Source: Microvelia longipes (Eukaryota > Arthropoda > Insecta > Hemiptera > Veliidae). Taken from it: DNA of 64,000 nt. Positions 26,075 through 37,366 of the stretch are shown piece by piece. Numbering within the stretch: the stretch's first letter is position 1; each line of letters opens with the position of its first letter. The notes under the pieces are model-generated. The model was given only the letters and a program-made list of their open reading frames with translations. It ran no database searches and was not told the origin of the DNA. The translations under genes and the position numbers were made by a program. Where the stretch lies: assembly GCA_018340805.1 (NCBI GenBank), contig JACMZG010001870.1, positions 24,528,569 through 24,592,568 on the forward strand, in the 5' to 3' direction.

Positions 26075-26309
26075 AGTTTCGATTGTTAATAAATAACTAG
26101 ATTTTTTAAAAAAGATTAAAAATTTATTGAACACTAAGTCTTAATTAAACAAACACTAACATGAACTGGACAATTACACATAGACTTCATACGGTAAAAT
26201 GACAAAGTGAATTGTGTTCGAGGGCTTTTATATCCTCGTACTCTGTGCTTACACACGCACATTGTAATAGTACTAGTGTGCTTACTTATTAGTTTATATG
26301 ATCATAACA
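26075..26309 (-). repeat. Errantivirus 3' LTR
   Basis: 235 bp copy of the 5' LTR. On the minus strand it follows the polypurine tract directly and contains an AATAAA polyadenylation signal (complement at 26123-26128) downstream of the TATA-like ATATAAAA (26233-26226). The last env codons run into its first 16 bases. Confidence 0.95.
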
Positions 26310-28010
26310 CCTCCCCCCTTAAGTTGAAGATTTGGGGCAGAATGACCAAAATCTGAAATTTTTATATTTTCTCCATCCACCTTTGATTGGGGTGTTTCTC
26401 TTTCTTTTATTTTATGGTTTAAACAGTATAAGCATACTAATACTATTATCACAACTAGTATAGTTAACAACACATTATAAACATCAAATCTTTTGAAGTT
26501 AATTGGTGAAGATACATAAGCTAACATTTCCTTTTGTTTTTTAAGCTCATTGTTGAAACTTTCCAAATGTAGACTTATCGGATCGAGTTAAACCGACATT
26601 TGTTTATTATTTAGGGACAACGAATTTGGAATTAAGATTTGGGGTATATCTATATTCTTAAATTTCTCATTAGCGTTAGAGAACGTTTGTAAAATATAAT
26701 TGCCAAATGAGATTTTACAGAGGTCGTTTAATTCTATCAGATAAGTACCATTTAAGTAGTACAGATTTTTGACTGAATTGCATTCTTCGGTAACGAGTGT
26801 TTTCCGAGTTGCAATTATCCATTTATTGACGTCTATCTTATTAACATATGTATCGGAAATATTAACTTGTGTTATATGACATAAATGATTTATATCTTTG
26901 TGTTGTATCAGATTACTTCACAGAATTGATTTTTACTATTGATTTTGGCTATTAAAATATTGTTACACATATATTTCCTTCCAAAATTTTTTTACAAATT
27001 ACATTAGAGAAAGAAAAACTATCTTCATTTAATAACAAATAATTATTACTAGGAATAATGGTTCTATAAAATGTTTGTATTTTACTAATAACTGGTATAG
27101 ATATAAGATGATAATAATCAAATTCTCTATTACTTATAAGTGGGATTTCTAGTATAAACACTATTCTACTATTCTTAATATAAGACTTAACAGTAATTAA
27201 ACTTTCTAATAACATTATATTTTCAAGAGAAGGCTTTATAGGAAATTCAGTTTCTGTTAATTGCCTTTTGGCCTTATTTAACATTGGGATAAGTTCGGTT
27301 GGTTTGATTATTGAATTATGAAAAATACTCAATTTAGCAAAAGTCATTGCTACTTCTAAGTCTTCCAAGGCATCATATAAAATCTGAAAGTTATTATAGA
27401 TTTGTTGCACGGCAATGTGAAAGGCGAATTGGTGGTGCATTGTTTTGGCGTTACTATTATTTAACATGTCGTTAATAACGGCTTCTAGGATTTTTTGATT
27501 GTGTGATAAGTTTTTATATTTTTCTCAAATTCAGTTGTAATGTTTTCATAAACGGTTATCTGTGCTTTGACCATATGAAACATGTCGTTTTGATTTTTAC
27601 TTAAGTCATTTAAAAGCTTATCGTATTTTAAGGCGTCGTTATCATCTAAGTTACCTGTTAATTTTTATAACTGATCCCAGTCCATTTATCAAACCTCTTT
27701 TCTGTCTGGGTCGGTTATCACTTCCATAAGATAAGTCGAGTAAGGGGTTAATTTGAGATAATCTTTCTTTTACTTTATTATGAATTATGTCTGTTTGTTT
27801 GAAAGGATTGTCGTGCTGTAGAAATGTACTATTTTCTGCTGACAACTTGATGTTTGTGTAAAATAGTTGCAAGGCTAAATATTCTTTTGTAATCTTTTCT
27901 GTCTCATAAATTCTAATAAAAGTCCAGTGGTCCTGTTGGTTTACTGCTTTGCCTAATCTGATCGGTATCAGTCCTGGGTTCTGTGTCAAGTCGGTTTTTG
28001 TGAATTTACC
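26294..28010 (-). pseudogene. env: Errantivirus env (fusion glycoprotein), broken into frames
   Basis: A baculovirus-F-like glycoprotein is expected at this position after pol. Four separate frames cover it. 27989-27651 holds the surface part and ends just after a furin-type RQKR site followed by a Gly-rich hydrophobic segment (fusion-peptide-like). 27467-26952 covers much of the ectodomain. 26950-26590 is poorly open. 26566-26294 has a hydrophobic membrane segment at about residues 31-49 and a short polar tail. Its stop lies inside the 3' LTR. Breaks are near 27651, 27470, 26940 and 26575. No signal peptide or ATG was found at the 5' side; in relatives env is made from a spliced RNA, so this may lie upstream. 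Confidence 0.85.
26310..26324 (-). other. Errantivirus polypurine tract
   Basis: On the minus strand CTTAAGGGGGGAGG abuts the TGTTATG start of the 3' LTR. It primes plus-strand DNA synthesis. It is also translated as part of the env tail. Confidence 0.9.
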
Positions 28011-31000
28011 CTCGACTTTGACGTTGAAGGCTGTTCCAATAGTTCTGTAACAGGTGGAATTTTCAACTCTTTCATGTGAACAATAATAATTTTGTTTGTT
28101 TCTTTATTTTTAACTTTTATTCTATTGTGCTCTAGCAACGCTAGGATCTCGTAAGGGCCTATGAATCTATTATTCTTTTTATTTCGAGCTTTAGGGTTTT
28201 GCCTATATACTGTCTGTCCAATATGAAACCTATCATTATTATCGTCTGTTGAATTAATCTTATCGATTATTTTTCTTTTCTTATCTATTGTTTTGTTTTT
28301 GACTTCATCGTAAACCTTTTCGAGACGAGTTTTATGATTTTCTATGTAATTAGTGAAAAACTGTTTTGGTACAAATATTTCATTAGGATTTCTAGATTGA
28401 GAATGACCGAATGCTAGCTCGAATGGAGTGTAATCGGTGACGCTATTAATACTACTATTATATGCTATAATAGCATAGTAAATGAGGTTTGTTTTCTCTC
28501 CTTTACAAGAAGGAGTTTCTTGCAATAGTCTGAGATGTTCTATTAGAGTGCTGTGAAATCTCTCGATTACACCATTACTCTCGTGGTGGTTTATTGTAGT
28601 AAAATGCACATTTATTTGGTGGAGTTTTAACATATCTTTTACTACCTCGTTGTTGAACTCAGAACCTTGGTCTAGTGTTATTGTCTTAGGCACACCGAAG
28701 GATGCAAAGTATTTTACAAGGGCTTCACTTATGTGAATAGCCGTTTTGCCAATTATTGGTACGGCTTGTGCGAATTTAGTAAAAGCGTCGATTAATGTTA
28801 AATAGTGAAGTCCATCGAAGGTAAAAGTGTCAATATGAACGATTCGAACGGTCTAGATGCTGTTTCAGTTAGTAATAACTGAGAGAACGGTTTCTGTCTA
28901 GAGTATTTTGCTCGATGGCATAGTTCACAGATATTTATTATGTCGGAAACGGATTTTTTCATGCCTTTCCAATAATATAATTTTTGTATGGCTTTTAGCG
29001 TTTCAGTAATACCTCTATGGTTTGATTTTGATACGTGATAATTTTGAATTATTTCGATTTGTTCATTTTTATCTGTTATGGTGCTAACTCGCTTTGTGCA
29101 TTTTATTAATTTTAATTTATTTCCAGAAAAGTATTTTAAATAAACCTTACAAAATGACCTGTATAATAAATCTTGTATGAAATATAAATAATATGTTGGG
29201 GCCGGACAGGTATATGTTTTTAAAAAGTCAAGAATAAGTTTTTCATTATTTTGTATCGGAATTTTGAGGAAAAAAATTTGTTTGTCATCGTGTTTTGTCA
29301 ATTTTACGTCTACTTTGTGGTGTATATTAGGTCCTATTATTATTGATTCTGCTTGTTATTTATGATTTCATCTAAAATAGGTATACCGTCACTTGTATTT
29401 TCTACTCTATTCGAATGTTGAGTTCTTAGATCAGATTGATCGATTTGCGGATTTTCGATTTGGTTCCGAAGTTCTGATTCGGATGGTTCGGAAGGGGTGT
29501 CAATTACTTGATTTTCTAAAATTTCTATTTCCATGTCTTCCTGTTTTGCGTCGTCTTCAAAGGTTTCACATAAATTTCTTAGATATTCGGTTACATTAAA
29601 GTTAGAGTCCCCAGGATTGTTAGTCGTACTGTCAGAAGTTTCAGCTACAGATTGCTGATCCATTGTATTGAGTTTTATTCTTGATAGTGAGTCAGCGTTT
29701 GTGTTGTATTTACCTTTTTTGTAAATAATTTCATAGTCATACTCCTCCAATTTTAACCTCCACCTTAGAAGTTTGGAGTTAGGTTCTTTTAAATTAAATA
29801 GCCAAACTAAGGGTCTGTGGTCAGTGTATATTTTAAACTTACGTCCGTAAATATAGTGTCGAAATGTTTTGCATGCATAAACTATACTTAGGCACTCTTT
29901 CTCTATCGTACTATATCGGCACTCAGTTTCATTAAGCGTTCTTGAAGCGTAAGCGATAGGCTTGTCGTTTGGGATTGTGCCTTGGCTTAAAACTGAGCCT
30001 ATGGAATAATCGCTCGCATCGGTTGTGATAATAAATTCTTTTGTAAAATCGGGATACTGTAATATAGGGTCGTTGGTTAAGACGTTTTTGCAAGTTTCGA
30101 AACACTCTACATATTCTCGGTCTTTCGTATCTATTTTGCTATTTTTCTTTAAACATTTAGTCATTGGTTTTGTGATTTTACTGAAATTTGGAATGAACTT
30201 CCGGTAATATCCTATTAACCCGAGAAATCTTTTTATCTCAGTCGCATTGCTTGGCAAAGGATAATTTTGAACAGCTTTAATTTTTTCTGGGTCAGGTTTT
30301 ATACCTTCCTCAGTTACTATATGTCCTAAAAATTTAACTTCTCTTTGTACGAAATTTGATTTTTCAAGGTGCACTTTTAGATTATATTGTCTAATTCTGT
30401 CAAAGACTAATTTAATATTTTTAATGTGCTCTTCGAGGTTCGCCGAAAAAATAATTATATCATCTATATATACCATGCAGATCTTATTAATTAGACCTGC
30501 CAGCACGTTGTTCATAACACGTTGGAAGGTGGCACAAGCGCTTTTAAGGCCAAATGGCATGCGCAAAAATTCCATATGGGCGTTGCCAGTTGAAAATGCG
30601 GTTTTATGTACGTCTTCTGGTTCCACTTCGACCTGGTGGAATCCACTAGCGAGATCTAATGTAGAAAAATAATTCGCACGTCCCAAGCTGTCTAAAATAT
30701 CCGAAATATTCGGAATTGGGTATCTATCGTCGATAGTTTTGGCGTTAAGGGCTCGATAGTCGATAACTACCCTTAGCTTCTTTTCTCCCGAAGCATCAGG
30801 CTTTTTTGATACAACCCAGATAGGACTACAATACGGCGATGTGCTTGGCCTAATAATACCGTCTTTTAGCATTTTGTCTATCTGTCTGTCGACTTCCTCT
30901 CTATGTACAGGGGGGTACCTATAAAGTTTTGTGTGTATAGGTGTCGTCCGTTAGCCTAATATTATGTCGAATTTCGTTAGTAAAAGTTAAAGGTATTCCA

Positions 31001-31843
31001 TCGCAATAAAATATATCTTTATACTCAGAACACAGTTTTGTTATGTAATATTTTTCCTCGTCATTACAATGTGCTAAGTTAAGCTTTTCTAGGTTTTTAT
31101 CAAGTTTAAAGTTAGTCTCTTGGTCTAATATTTTATCTATATGCATGTTATGATTTCTTATCGCTGTTACAATGTCTTCCTTGTCTAACAACTCTACGTC
31201 TAGTGGTTTAATTAACTCTAACTCGGCCTCCTTGTCACTCGCATTGAATATACTTGTTATCGCATAATTATTGTGAATCTTTACAAGGGCCGTCGGAATA
31301 TCTATATTTTCTTTGATTTTTATATGATTGATTATTCCTAAACCCCGATTCTTTATTTACGGGTATCCTAATTATTTTTGGGTCTGGGCTGGTATTTTAT
31401 ATGTATGAGGTTTTTCAATACTCGTGCCATATACAATGGGAATAATTTTATCTGGTGTTATTAGAAGCTTATTTTCCATATCTATCTTCGCACTTAGCTG
31501 TTTCAGTAGATTTATGCCGATCAAACCATCAAAATCGCTATCAATCTAAAATAGATAAAACTTATGAACTTGATTATCATTACACAGAGTAGGGAAAAAT
31601 AGGTATGACAACAGTTTCGTTATGAACGGTGGTGTCATGAGCTGATTGGATTTTAAATTTTCATTTATTATATTATTTTATAGTATTTGTGAGCAAGTTG
31701 GGGGTCTAATAAGCTTCTAGTACTGCCTGTATCTATGAGTAATTTTATATTCATTTCCGGTATGATTACATACGGCAGTTCTTCCTTAATACAGTTTATT
31801 TTAATCGTCTCTAAGTCTTGTCCTGTGAAGAGGCTGAGTCCCG
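27986..31843 (-). pseudogene. pol: Errantivirus pol (protease-RT-RNase H-integrase), frameshifted
   Basis: Domains in order: aspartic protease with LIDTGS (DTGS at 31733-31722); a linker (31330-30919); RT and RNase H in one 510-codon frame (30872-29340), with TLDLASG near residue 73, YIDD at 135-138, and RNase H acidic residues at D285, the TIEKE segment, D351 and D394; integrase zinc region with HRGIT and CELCH (frame 29301-28798); integrase core with D in HIDTF, D in LDQGSEF and E in VIERF spaced by 35 residues, then a C-terminal FIGPYEIL segment. Frame breaks lie near 30905-30925, 29340-29360 and 28830-28855, with more in the protease region. Every catalytic motif I looked for is intact. 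Confidence 0.93.
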
Positions 31844-33239
31844 AAAAAATGAGTTCTTCGTTTCATTCGTATTTAGTTGATTCGGTTCTACTAACGGTTG
31901 AGGGTTGGAATTATTAGAGGTTATCTGAGAGTTCAGATTTAAATTATGAAGATAATTTTCAATGCCCACCTGAATGTTTTGTTGCAGGTCGGTTTCTAAA
32001 TTTTGACGGTAATATTGGTCATTATAGTAATCGGAATGTCCATATTCCTCTGGTGTATAATATTCGGTATTATTATAATAGTCATAGTCAGTATTATAAC
32101 AATCTGTTTCAGTATTGTGAAGGTTGTCAAAAACATTTAAAGAAAATAATCTTGAATTGGTTGATGTTTCCATCGGAGTGGGGGTATAGGGTTTCGAATT
32201 ACTGTTTTGAGAGTTGAAATTTTGGTTCGAAGTACTAGGCTGGTTTTGATAGTTTATTGGTCTTTGATATATATTTGTCGGATTTCTTGGGGTAAATAAT
32301 TGACTTGGTCTCACAATGTTACTTGGTTGTTGAGTATTATTGTTCTGATAACTTACCGGTCTATATGGGTTATTCATTGGGCGATAGGTGTTAAGCATAG
32401 TTTGGTGATTGAAAGGCCTTGCCATCGGTATAGCGCTTGGTCTTATTTGATTTCCAATTTTTGGAGATCTTACTATTGGTTGTTGTAAAGGGAAAATCTT
32501 TGTGCTGGTGTAAAAATTGATTGATTAAGGAAGTTTGTTTGATTATTACCATGTAGGAAATTTCCTTCTTCAATAACCAAACTCATTGCTTTTTCTAGAT
32601 TGTCAGGATTGCGAAGCCTTATAGTTGTTTGCAATGGGTTAGTTAAGCCTCTAATGAATGTTTTTAAGGCAAGATCATTATAGCTTTTAATGCGTATTGA
32701 CTTTTCTAGCTCACTCATATCAGAATAAAAATTTAATTTTGAAAAATAAGACATCGTAAATCTTGACACATTGTACCAAAAGCGTAAGGAGTTTGACCTC
32801 TCGCTGGCCTTAAATTTAGTAAGTCCTGGACAAGGCAATCCAAGTCTCTTGGTCCCCGAAACTTTGCGTCAAAACATCTTGTACTGTTCCCATGTCGTTA
32901 AATCCGTCCTAGAGCCAATTAACATCAACGCTCTATTTTCAATTTGGCTATAATAGCCTTAAGAACTATAGGTTTTAAGCCTCATTAGTAATACCACTAA
33001 TTAAAGAGTCAGCACTACTAAGAAAAATTGACAAAGTATTTGGATTTCCATCGTATGATGGAATTGTCTCCAAAATAAATTTGAATAGTTGAATATCTCC
33101 TGTGGTAATAGACATTTGGTTGATTTTCTACTGTTAAATTATTTGTTACAGAGTTTTCTGGGTCTAGAGGATTTTGATTATTATCTTCAATACTAATATC
33201 GCCAAATAAATTTAAAAGTTCATCAACAGGCTCATTCAT
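31811..33239 (-). pseudogene. gag: Errantivirus gag, frameshifted
   Basis: Encodes the structural polyprotein. The start is the ATG at 33239 (MNEPVDELLNLFG). The first frame runs about 50 codons before leaving register. A middle frame (32838-32473) carries the conserved capsid-like part with DLALKTFIRGL and IRLRNPDNLEKAMSLVIEE. A third frame (32425-31811) is Asn/Gln/Tyr-rich and ends in a stop at 31811. No zinc knuckle is seen, as is usual for errantivirus gag. At least three frame breaks (near 33070, 32840-32990 and 32475) prevent a continuous product. The final frame overlaps pol in the -1 register. Confidence 0.85.
31844..31849 (-). promoter_or_regulatory. Candidate -1 frameshift run at the gag-pol overlap
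   Basis: On the minus strand a TTTTTT run followed by CGG lies about 35 bases before the gag stop. The protease frame is open from this run onward in the -1 register, so slippage here would join gag to pol, as expected for this group. The heptamer ATTTTTT is not a textbook slippery site. Confidence 0.45.
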
Positions 33240-33297
33240 TAAATAAGTTTAAACTATTCAGTATATCTACTTAATATCTACTAATATTTATTATGAA

Positions 33298-33480
33298 TTA
33301 ATAATTATTATGTTTATTTAATACTTATATTCGCTAAATATTAAATATATTTTATTATAAAATAAGTATTTATTATGCTTATTTAATATTTATTCACTAA
33401 ATATTAAATATATTTTATATAAAATAAGTATTTATTATGCTTATTTAATATTTATATTCGCTAAATATTAAATATGTTAA
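33298..33480 (-). repeat. Tandem repeats in the errantivirus leader
   Basis: Three copies of a 62-65 bp AT-only unit (landmarks TTATGCTTATTTAATA and CGCTAAATATTAAATAT) between the primer site and gag. Placement in the leader suggests a structural or regulatory role such as a packaging or translation-initiation region, or simple slippage. Non-coding. Confidence 0.8.
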
Positions 33481-33810
33481 TTATTAAATATTTTATTATA
33501 AACAGTAAATCTGTTCAATTATATATTTTACTGTGAATTTATTATTCAGTAAACAAATATAGACTATTCATAGAAAAATCGTTGATCGTTGGAGTAATGT
33601 AGATTAATCCAAGAATAGGAAATACATATAACTTACAGTAATATTAAATTTAGGTGAAGCATATTCATTGCTGCGATTCCAATAATCAGGAAGTTCTAGT
33701 GCTGCTCATCGTCAGTGCTCATAAATCTTTATCTGTTGGCAGGAATTCCAGGTAGTGAATCGTTAACACGAACTAAATTTCACTTTTTCGCAGTGATATT
33801 TATCTACCGA

Positions 33811-33827
33811 TCCTACCGACTGCGCCA
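33811..33827 (-). other. Primer binding site, tRNA-Ser type
   Basis: On the minus strand TGGCGCAGTCGGTAGGA begins at the last LTR base. Its complement TCCTACCGACTGCGCCA has the form of a tRNA-Ser 3' end with CCA added. tRNA-Ser priming is known in several insect errantiviruses, so this supports the classification. Confidence 0.8.
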
Positions 33828-34062
33828 GTTTCGATTGTTAATAAATAACTAGATTTTTTTAAAAAAGATTAAAAATTTATTGAACACTAAGTCTTAATTA
33901 AACAAACACTAACATGAACTGGACAATTACACATAGACTTTATACGGTAAAATGACAAAGTGAATTGTGTTCGAGGGCTTTTATATCCTCGTACTCTGTG
34001 CTTACACACGCACATTGTAATAGTACTAGTGTGCTTACTTATTAGTTTATATGATCATAACA
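33827..34062 (-). repeat. Errantivirus 5' LTR
   Basis: 236 bp, read on the minus strand as TGTTATGATCAT...CGAAACT. It matches 26075-26309 apart from one T in a T run and one C/T change. It should carry the promoter for genomic RNA: a TATA-like ATATAAAA lies at 33986-33979. It is followed directly by the tRNA-Ser primer site. Confidence 0.95.
33979..33986 (-). promoter_or_regulatory. TATA-like box in the errantivirus 5' LTR
   Basis: ATATAAAA on the minus strand inside GGATATAAAAGCCC, correctly placed in the LTR to start the transcript that runs through gag-pol-env. No other promoter elements were identified. Confidence 0.5.
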
Positions 34063-34100
34063 CGCGCTGTCAATTGATTTTAGCCGTGTGTCGTACTATA

Positions 34101-34500
34101 GTCAAAAACGTGATTTGTTTACATTATGTCAATAAATGACATAATGTTTTGTTTGACATATATATGTCAATCAATAATCCAAAACTAATACTTATAATAA
34201 TATGAAACTTCGTAATTTTGTTAAACATACATGGTAGTATATGTGTAAATTTCAGCCCAATCAAAACTATATGAAGACTTGAGACTTTTTTAAATGTTTG
34301 TGGGGTCATTTTTGTGGGTTAATGAAGTCACACATATTTCATAAACAATAGGGTTCGAGACATTAACAAGGTTGATTTTAGTACCAAGTTTCATTCGATC
34401 TGATAAAGAGTTCGAAAGTTATCGTGTCTCATCGAACAAATCGTGAAACGTCTAGGAACAAAAATCTCGTACATACATACATCTGGCGTAGCACCTGTAG
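34101..34500 (+). repeat. Probable dispersed repeat, class unknown
   Basis: Has an internal inverted stretch at 34120-34170 (ATTATGTCAATAAATGACATAAT) and ends with ACATACATACAT near 34470, a tail style common in SINE and LINE copies. It shares loose wording with R1 (TTTCATTCGATCTGATAAAG compared with the R1 TTTCNTTNNAATACGANAAG region). No second copy was confirmed. Confidence 0.35.
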
Positions 34501-35855
34501 CATCTGGAATTGTTTCATCAACCTTTTGGCATCAAAATGATGTCTACATGTTACTTATCAGGACTTGATAAGTAACATTTAATAAAATAAAGTAAAGGTA
34601 ATAAAAAAGGTAATAAAATTACCCTTAATTTGTATAATTAATATTCATGTTTTTTATTACTATAAATAAGATCAGAGCGGGTTCACGCTCTATCAATCTA
34701 TGCCCTGATAAATTAGGCTTATCAAAAGAAAAAGAAAATAGCTATGTTATCTGGTACCATCAATGATACCATCAGTTTTAACTTATGGCAGTTTTAGAAG
34801 ATACATATTGAAGTGACTCTAGCAATTTTATATTTGCATTTGCCTTTAAATAAGTGCGGGTAGTTTTTATTCAAAAACATTAAATTTTAATTCAATATTT
34901 TAAACTTATTTTCACAGAAATTACCAACATTTAACATTTCTTTTTTTAAACAAATCAACAAAATTCTGAACAAAGTGGAATTTCGGTTGGGAAAAAGTTT
35001 TTTTAAACTAAAATAGAAGTAGTATCATGTCAGTGTGGTTAAGGGAGAGGGTTATATAGGAGATGAAAACTCTAAAGAGCAAAGAGCTAGACCTTCTCTT
35101 ATCCTCATTCCAGGCAACCCCATGAGATATTTCTCCCTTTTAGCTCTGTGTTGACTATCTTTGTGTCTTTCATATAGATATATATTTAAGGAGTGTAATG
35201 CGGTAACAGAAAACCTTTACTTTTCACATGCTAGCTTTAAGAGTAAGGTTACACCCATATATTCAGCATTCCTTTATCTACAAAAACCTTCTTTTCCTCC
35301 TGTAGCTTCTTCTAGATCCTTTTTGTCCTTTCTAGTAATGTTAGACTTTTTTTTGAGCAATAAGTCACCGAAGAAAGAAAAGGGTTCCGAATTGGCTCAA
35401 CTTCCAATGCTATTATACCTTAGAAACACAATTTTTATTCAACCTTGTTACACGCACTAAACTCTTTTTTTGTGATCTTCATCTACGGTGCTTTTTTGGA
35501 TTTTTGCCCTATACCTTTTTTTCTAAATCGTTTTATTTTTACTGGACTGGTTAAAAGAATAATAGGTATAGAAAGAAAACTGTACAGATTTCGTGTAGAA
35601 TTCGGAGGTATTTTTATCTCAGGCTTTGTTACAAAATTTCGTGTTGAAAAAATAATTCTCTATTATTATGTTATTATGAGTACATCCTATTTTGTTTATA
35701 TAATTTGGATAAGATTAAAAGTTCACAAGATTGGACTAGACAAGTTTATTATTTTGATTTGATGTAAAATGTTCTTTGCTTTCTCTTCGTTATTGAAGTA
35801 ATTAAATCAATCCTTTGTCAAATTAAGTATATCCCAATGAAATTTGTTTTTATGA
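34501..35855. other. No gene supported
   Basis: Two + strand open frames (35161-35460, 99 codons; 35445-35762, 105 codons) are hydrophobic and AT-driven with no recognisable domain. They could be remnants but I do not call them genes. Confidence 0.4.
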
Positions 35856-36630
35856 TTTTTTTACTTTTCCTTATTTATACTGTAGGTATAAATGAAAGTA
35901 TAGTGTTTGCAAACACATTCGAAACCTGGGTGTCACCTGAATTGTCCGTTTCAGGTGTTTGAAAGGCCTCCTAAGTGGATTTCACAAAGTTTCCTATATG
36001 TTTTTTTGTGTGTGTGTGTATGCAAATGTGTTTTCTTCGTAGCTCCCAGTGTATTTTTATGCTAGAGAGTTGAAACTTTCTACATAATTTAGTCTATAAA
36101 TTCCGGAAAATCAGTTTTATATGACGTCATTAACCTGCAATAATGACTCAGCAAAAGTTTCAAAAATAATAAAACGCAGAAAAAAATTGCGATCAATGTG
36201 AGATATGGCACGCATGTAGCCGTATAAAATACAAACTAATAGCGTTAGTTTGTTTGTATTAAACGATTTGAGTACGTTTCTCCAAAAAAATTAAAGATAA
36301 AGTCCAGAGCAAGTATATATATCTTTACGTTAAAGACAAGTACACTAAGTTTCATTTTAATACGATAAGTATATCTATTGTTTTTGTTGGATCATAAAAA
36401 TTAAACAACATTGAGCGTGGTCAGTGCTATATGGGTGACCGTTGAGAATGATTCAAATATATTTACTATCTGAGGACGAGCTAAGCAAGTCTGAAGACGT
36501 GTTGCTGTATAACTGTGGCGACTAGTATATTCTGAGGACGAGCGAAGCGAGTCCGAAATAGGGAGGATGAGCTTAGTGAATCCAATGTGATGAGAAAAAG
36601 TACCGAGGTACCCCGTACCCGATTTTTATT
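35856..36630 (+). repeat. Dispersed repeat family R1, copy C
   Basis: The best preserved copy: starts TTTTACTTTTCCTTATTTAT; has TTGTCCGTTTCAGGTGTTTG, AAAGGCCTCCTAAGTGG and a TG tract; TGACGTCATTAACCTGCAAT and AATGACTCAGCAAAAG; GGCACGCATGTAGCC; then two GAGGACGAGC-type modules (36472 and 36534, the second GGACGAGCGAAGCGAGTCC, a hairpin) and GAGGTACCCCGTACCCGATT. Two end modules here against one in copies A and B show variation in the 3' part. Non-coding. Confidence 0.7.
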
Positions 36631-37366
36631 ATCAATACTATTCATAATTGTTGTGTGAACAAGGTTATGTTATAAAGAAGGTTGTAAGGTTATAACCTTT
36701 CTGAGAAGATACTTAAAAATTTTGAGGGGCTTTGTTTGTTGGCTAGAATTGTGGCTCTTAGGGACTTAAATTGAAGGAGCACTCTAACAAAGCAACTCTC
36801 TTCTGTTTTCATCTGAATCTTTAGTTAGATAATTACTAACTGTGGGTGCTAAAGAGGGATATAAACAAAAGAAAGACGTCATCTTTTCATAGTCAAATCC
36901 CTTTGAAAACACCTGCTCTCAGCTTTTATAATAGTTACATTAAGTTTATTGTTTTCTATATAAATTAATTATCACATTGAAATTACAATAAAGGTTGAAA
37001 GGTTTAACACAATTAATTTTACTCTCTACTTTTTGCGTACTTAGGAATACAAGTTGATTACAGTAACAATAATACAGGCAAGGACAATTTATTTAAATTA
37101 TAAAAATAGAATTAATTAAATAGTGTAATTAACTGAGGTATTGTAAAATAATAAAATACTATAATTAAATTGTTAAAATAAATTAATAAAAATAATGTTA
37201 TTAATAATTTATTCTAATAGAATAAACCTGAAAAAAATATCTAAAAATTTACTAGCATACTTGTTATGGTCTCAAAGATTATATTAAAGAATGCTATTTT
37301 TCCGGCAGCTGTAAATTAGGCACTTTACATCCTTTAATTAGTAGGTGAAAGGAGTTTTTACCGTCT
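36631..37366. other. No gene seen
   Basis: AT-rich DNA without supported features. Confidence 0.4.

Larger units (their letters stand above)
26075..34062 (-). mobile_element. Errantivirus (env-bearing Gypsy-family LTR retrotransposon), complete but frameshifted
   Basis: A full-length element of 7988 bp read on the minus strand in the order 5' LTR, tRNA-Ser PBS, AT-rich leader with tandem repeats, gag, protease, reverse transcriptase, RNase H, integrase, env, polypurine tract, 3' LTR. It is flanked by a 4-bp CGCG duplication (26071-26074 and 34063-34066). The LTRs differ by one substitution and one T, which implies a very recent insertion. All domains are present, yet gag, pol and env are each broken by frameshifts, several in or near homopolymers. 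Either the copy is a young defective one or the consensus carries indel errors. Confidence 0.95.
24634..34100. mobile_element. Inverted-repeat DNA element split by an errantivirus insertion
   Basis: The left end 24634-24682 starts TATAATACGACACACGGCTA and continues AAATCAATTGACAGC, CGCCAAAAATCT. Its complement is found in two parts: 26061-26074 (AGATTTTTGGCGCG) and 34067-34100 (CTGTCAATTGATTTTAGCCG to ACTATA), separated exactly by the errantivirus and its CGCG duplication. Removing the virus leaves an element of about 1475 bp with inverted ends of about 50 bp. The same terminal sequence ends the MITE at 41620-41796, so both belong to one family. It also holds the fold-back element 25412-25949. 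No transposase was recognised in what remains. Confidence 0.8.

Noticed and set aside
29393..30672. Plus-strand frames antisense to the errantivirus pol
   Set aside because: Shadows of the well-supported minus-strand reverse transcriptase/RNase H frame.
35161..35762. Two + strand frames of 99 and 105 codons
   Set aside because: No recognisable domain and AT-driven Phe/Ile/Tyr content; left unannotated as genes.
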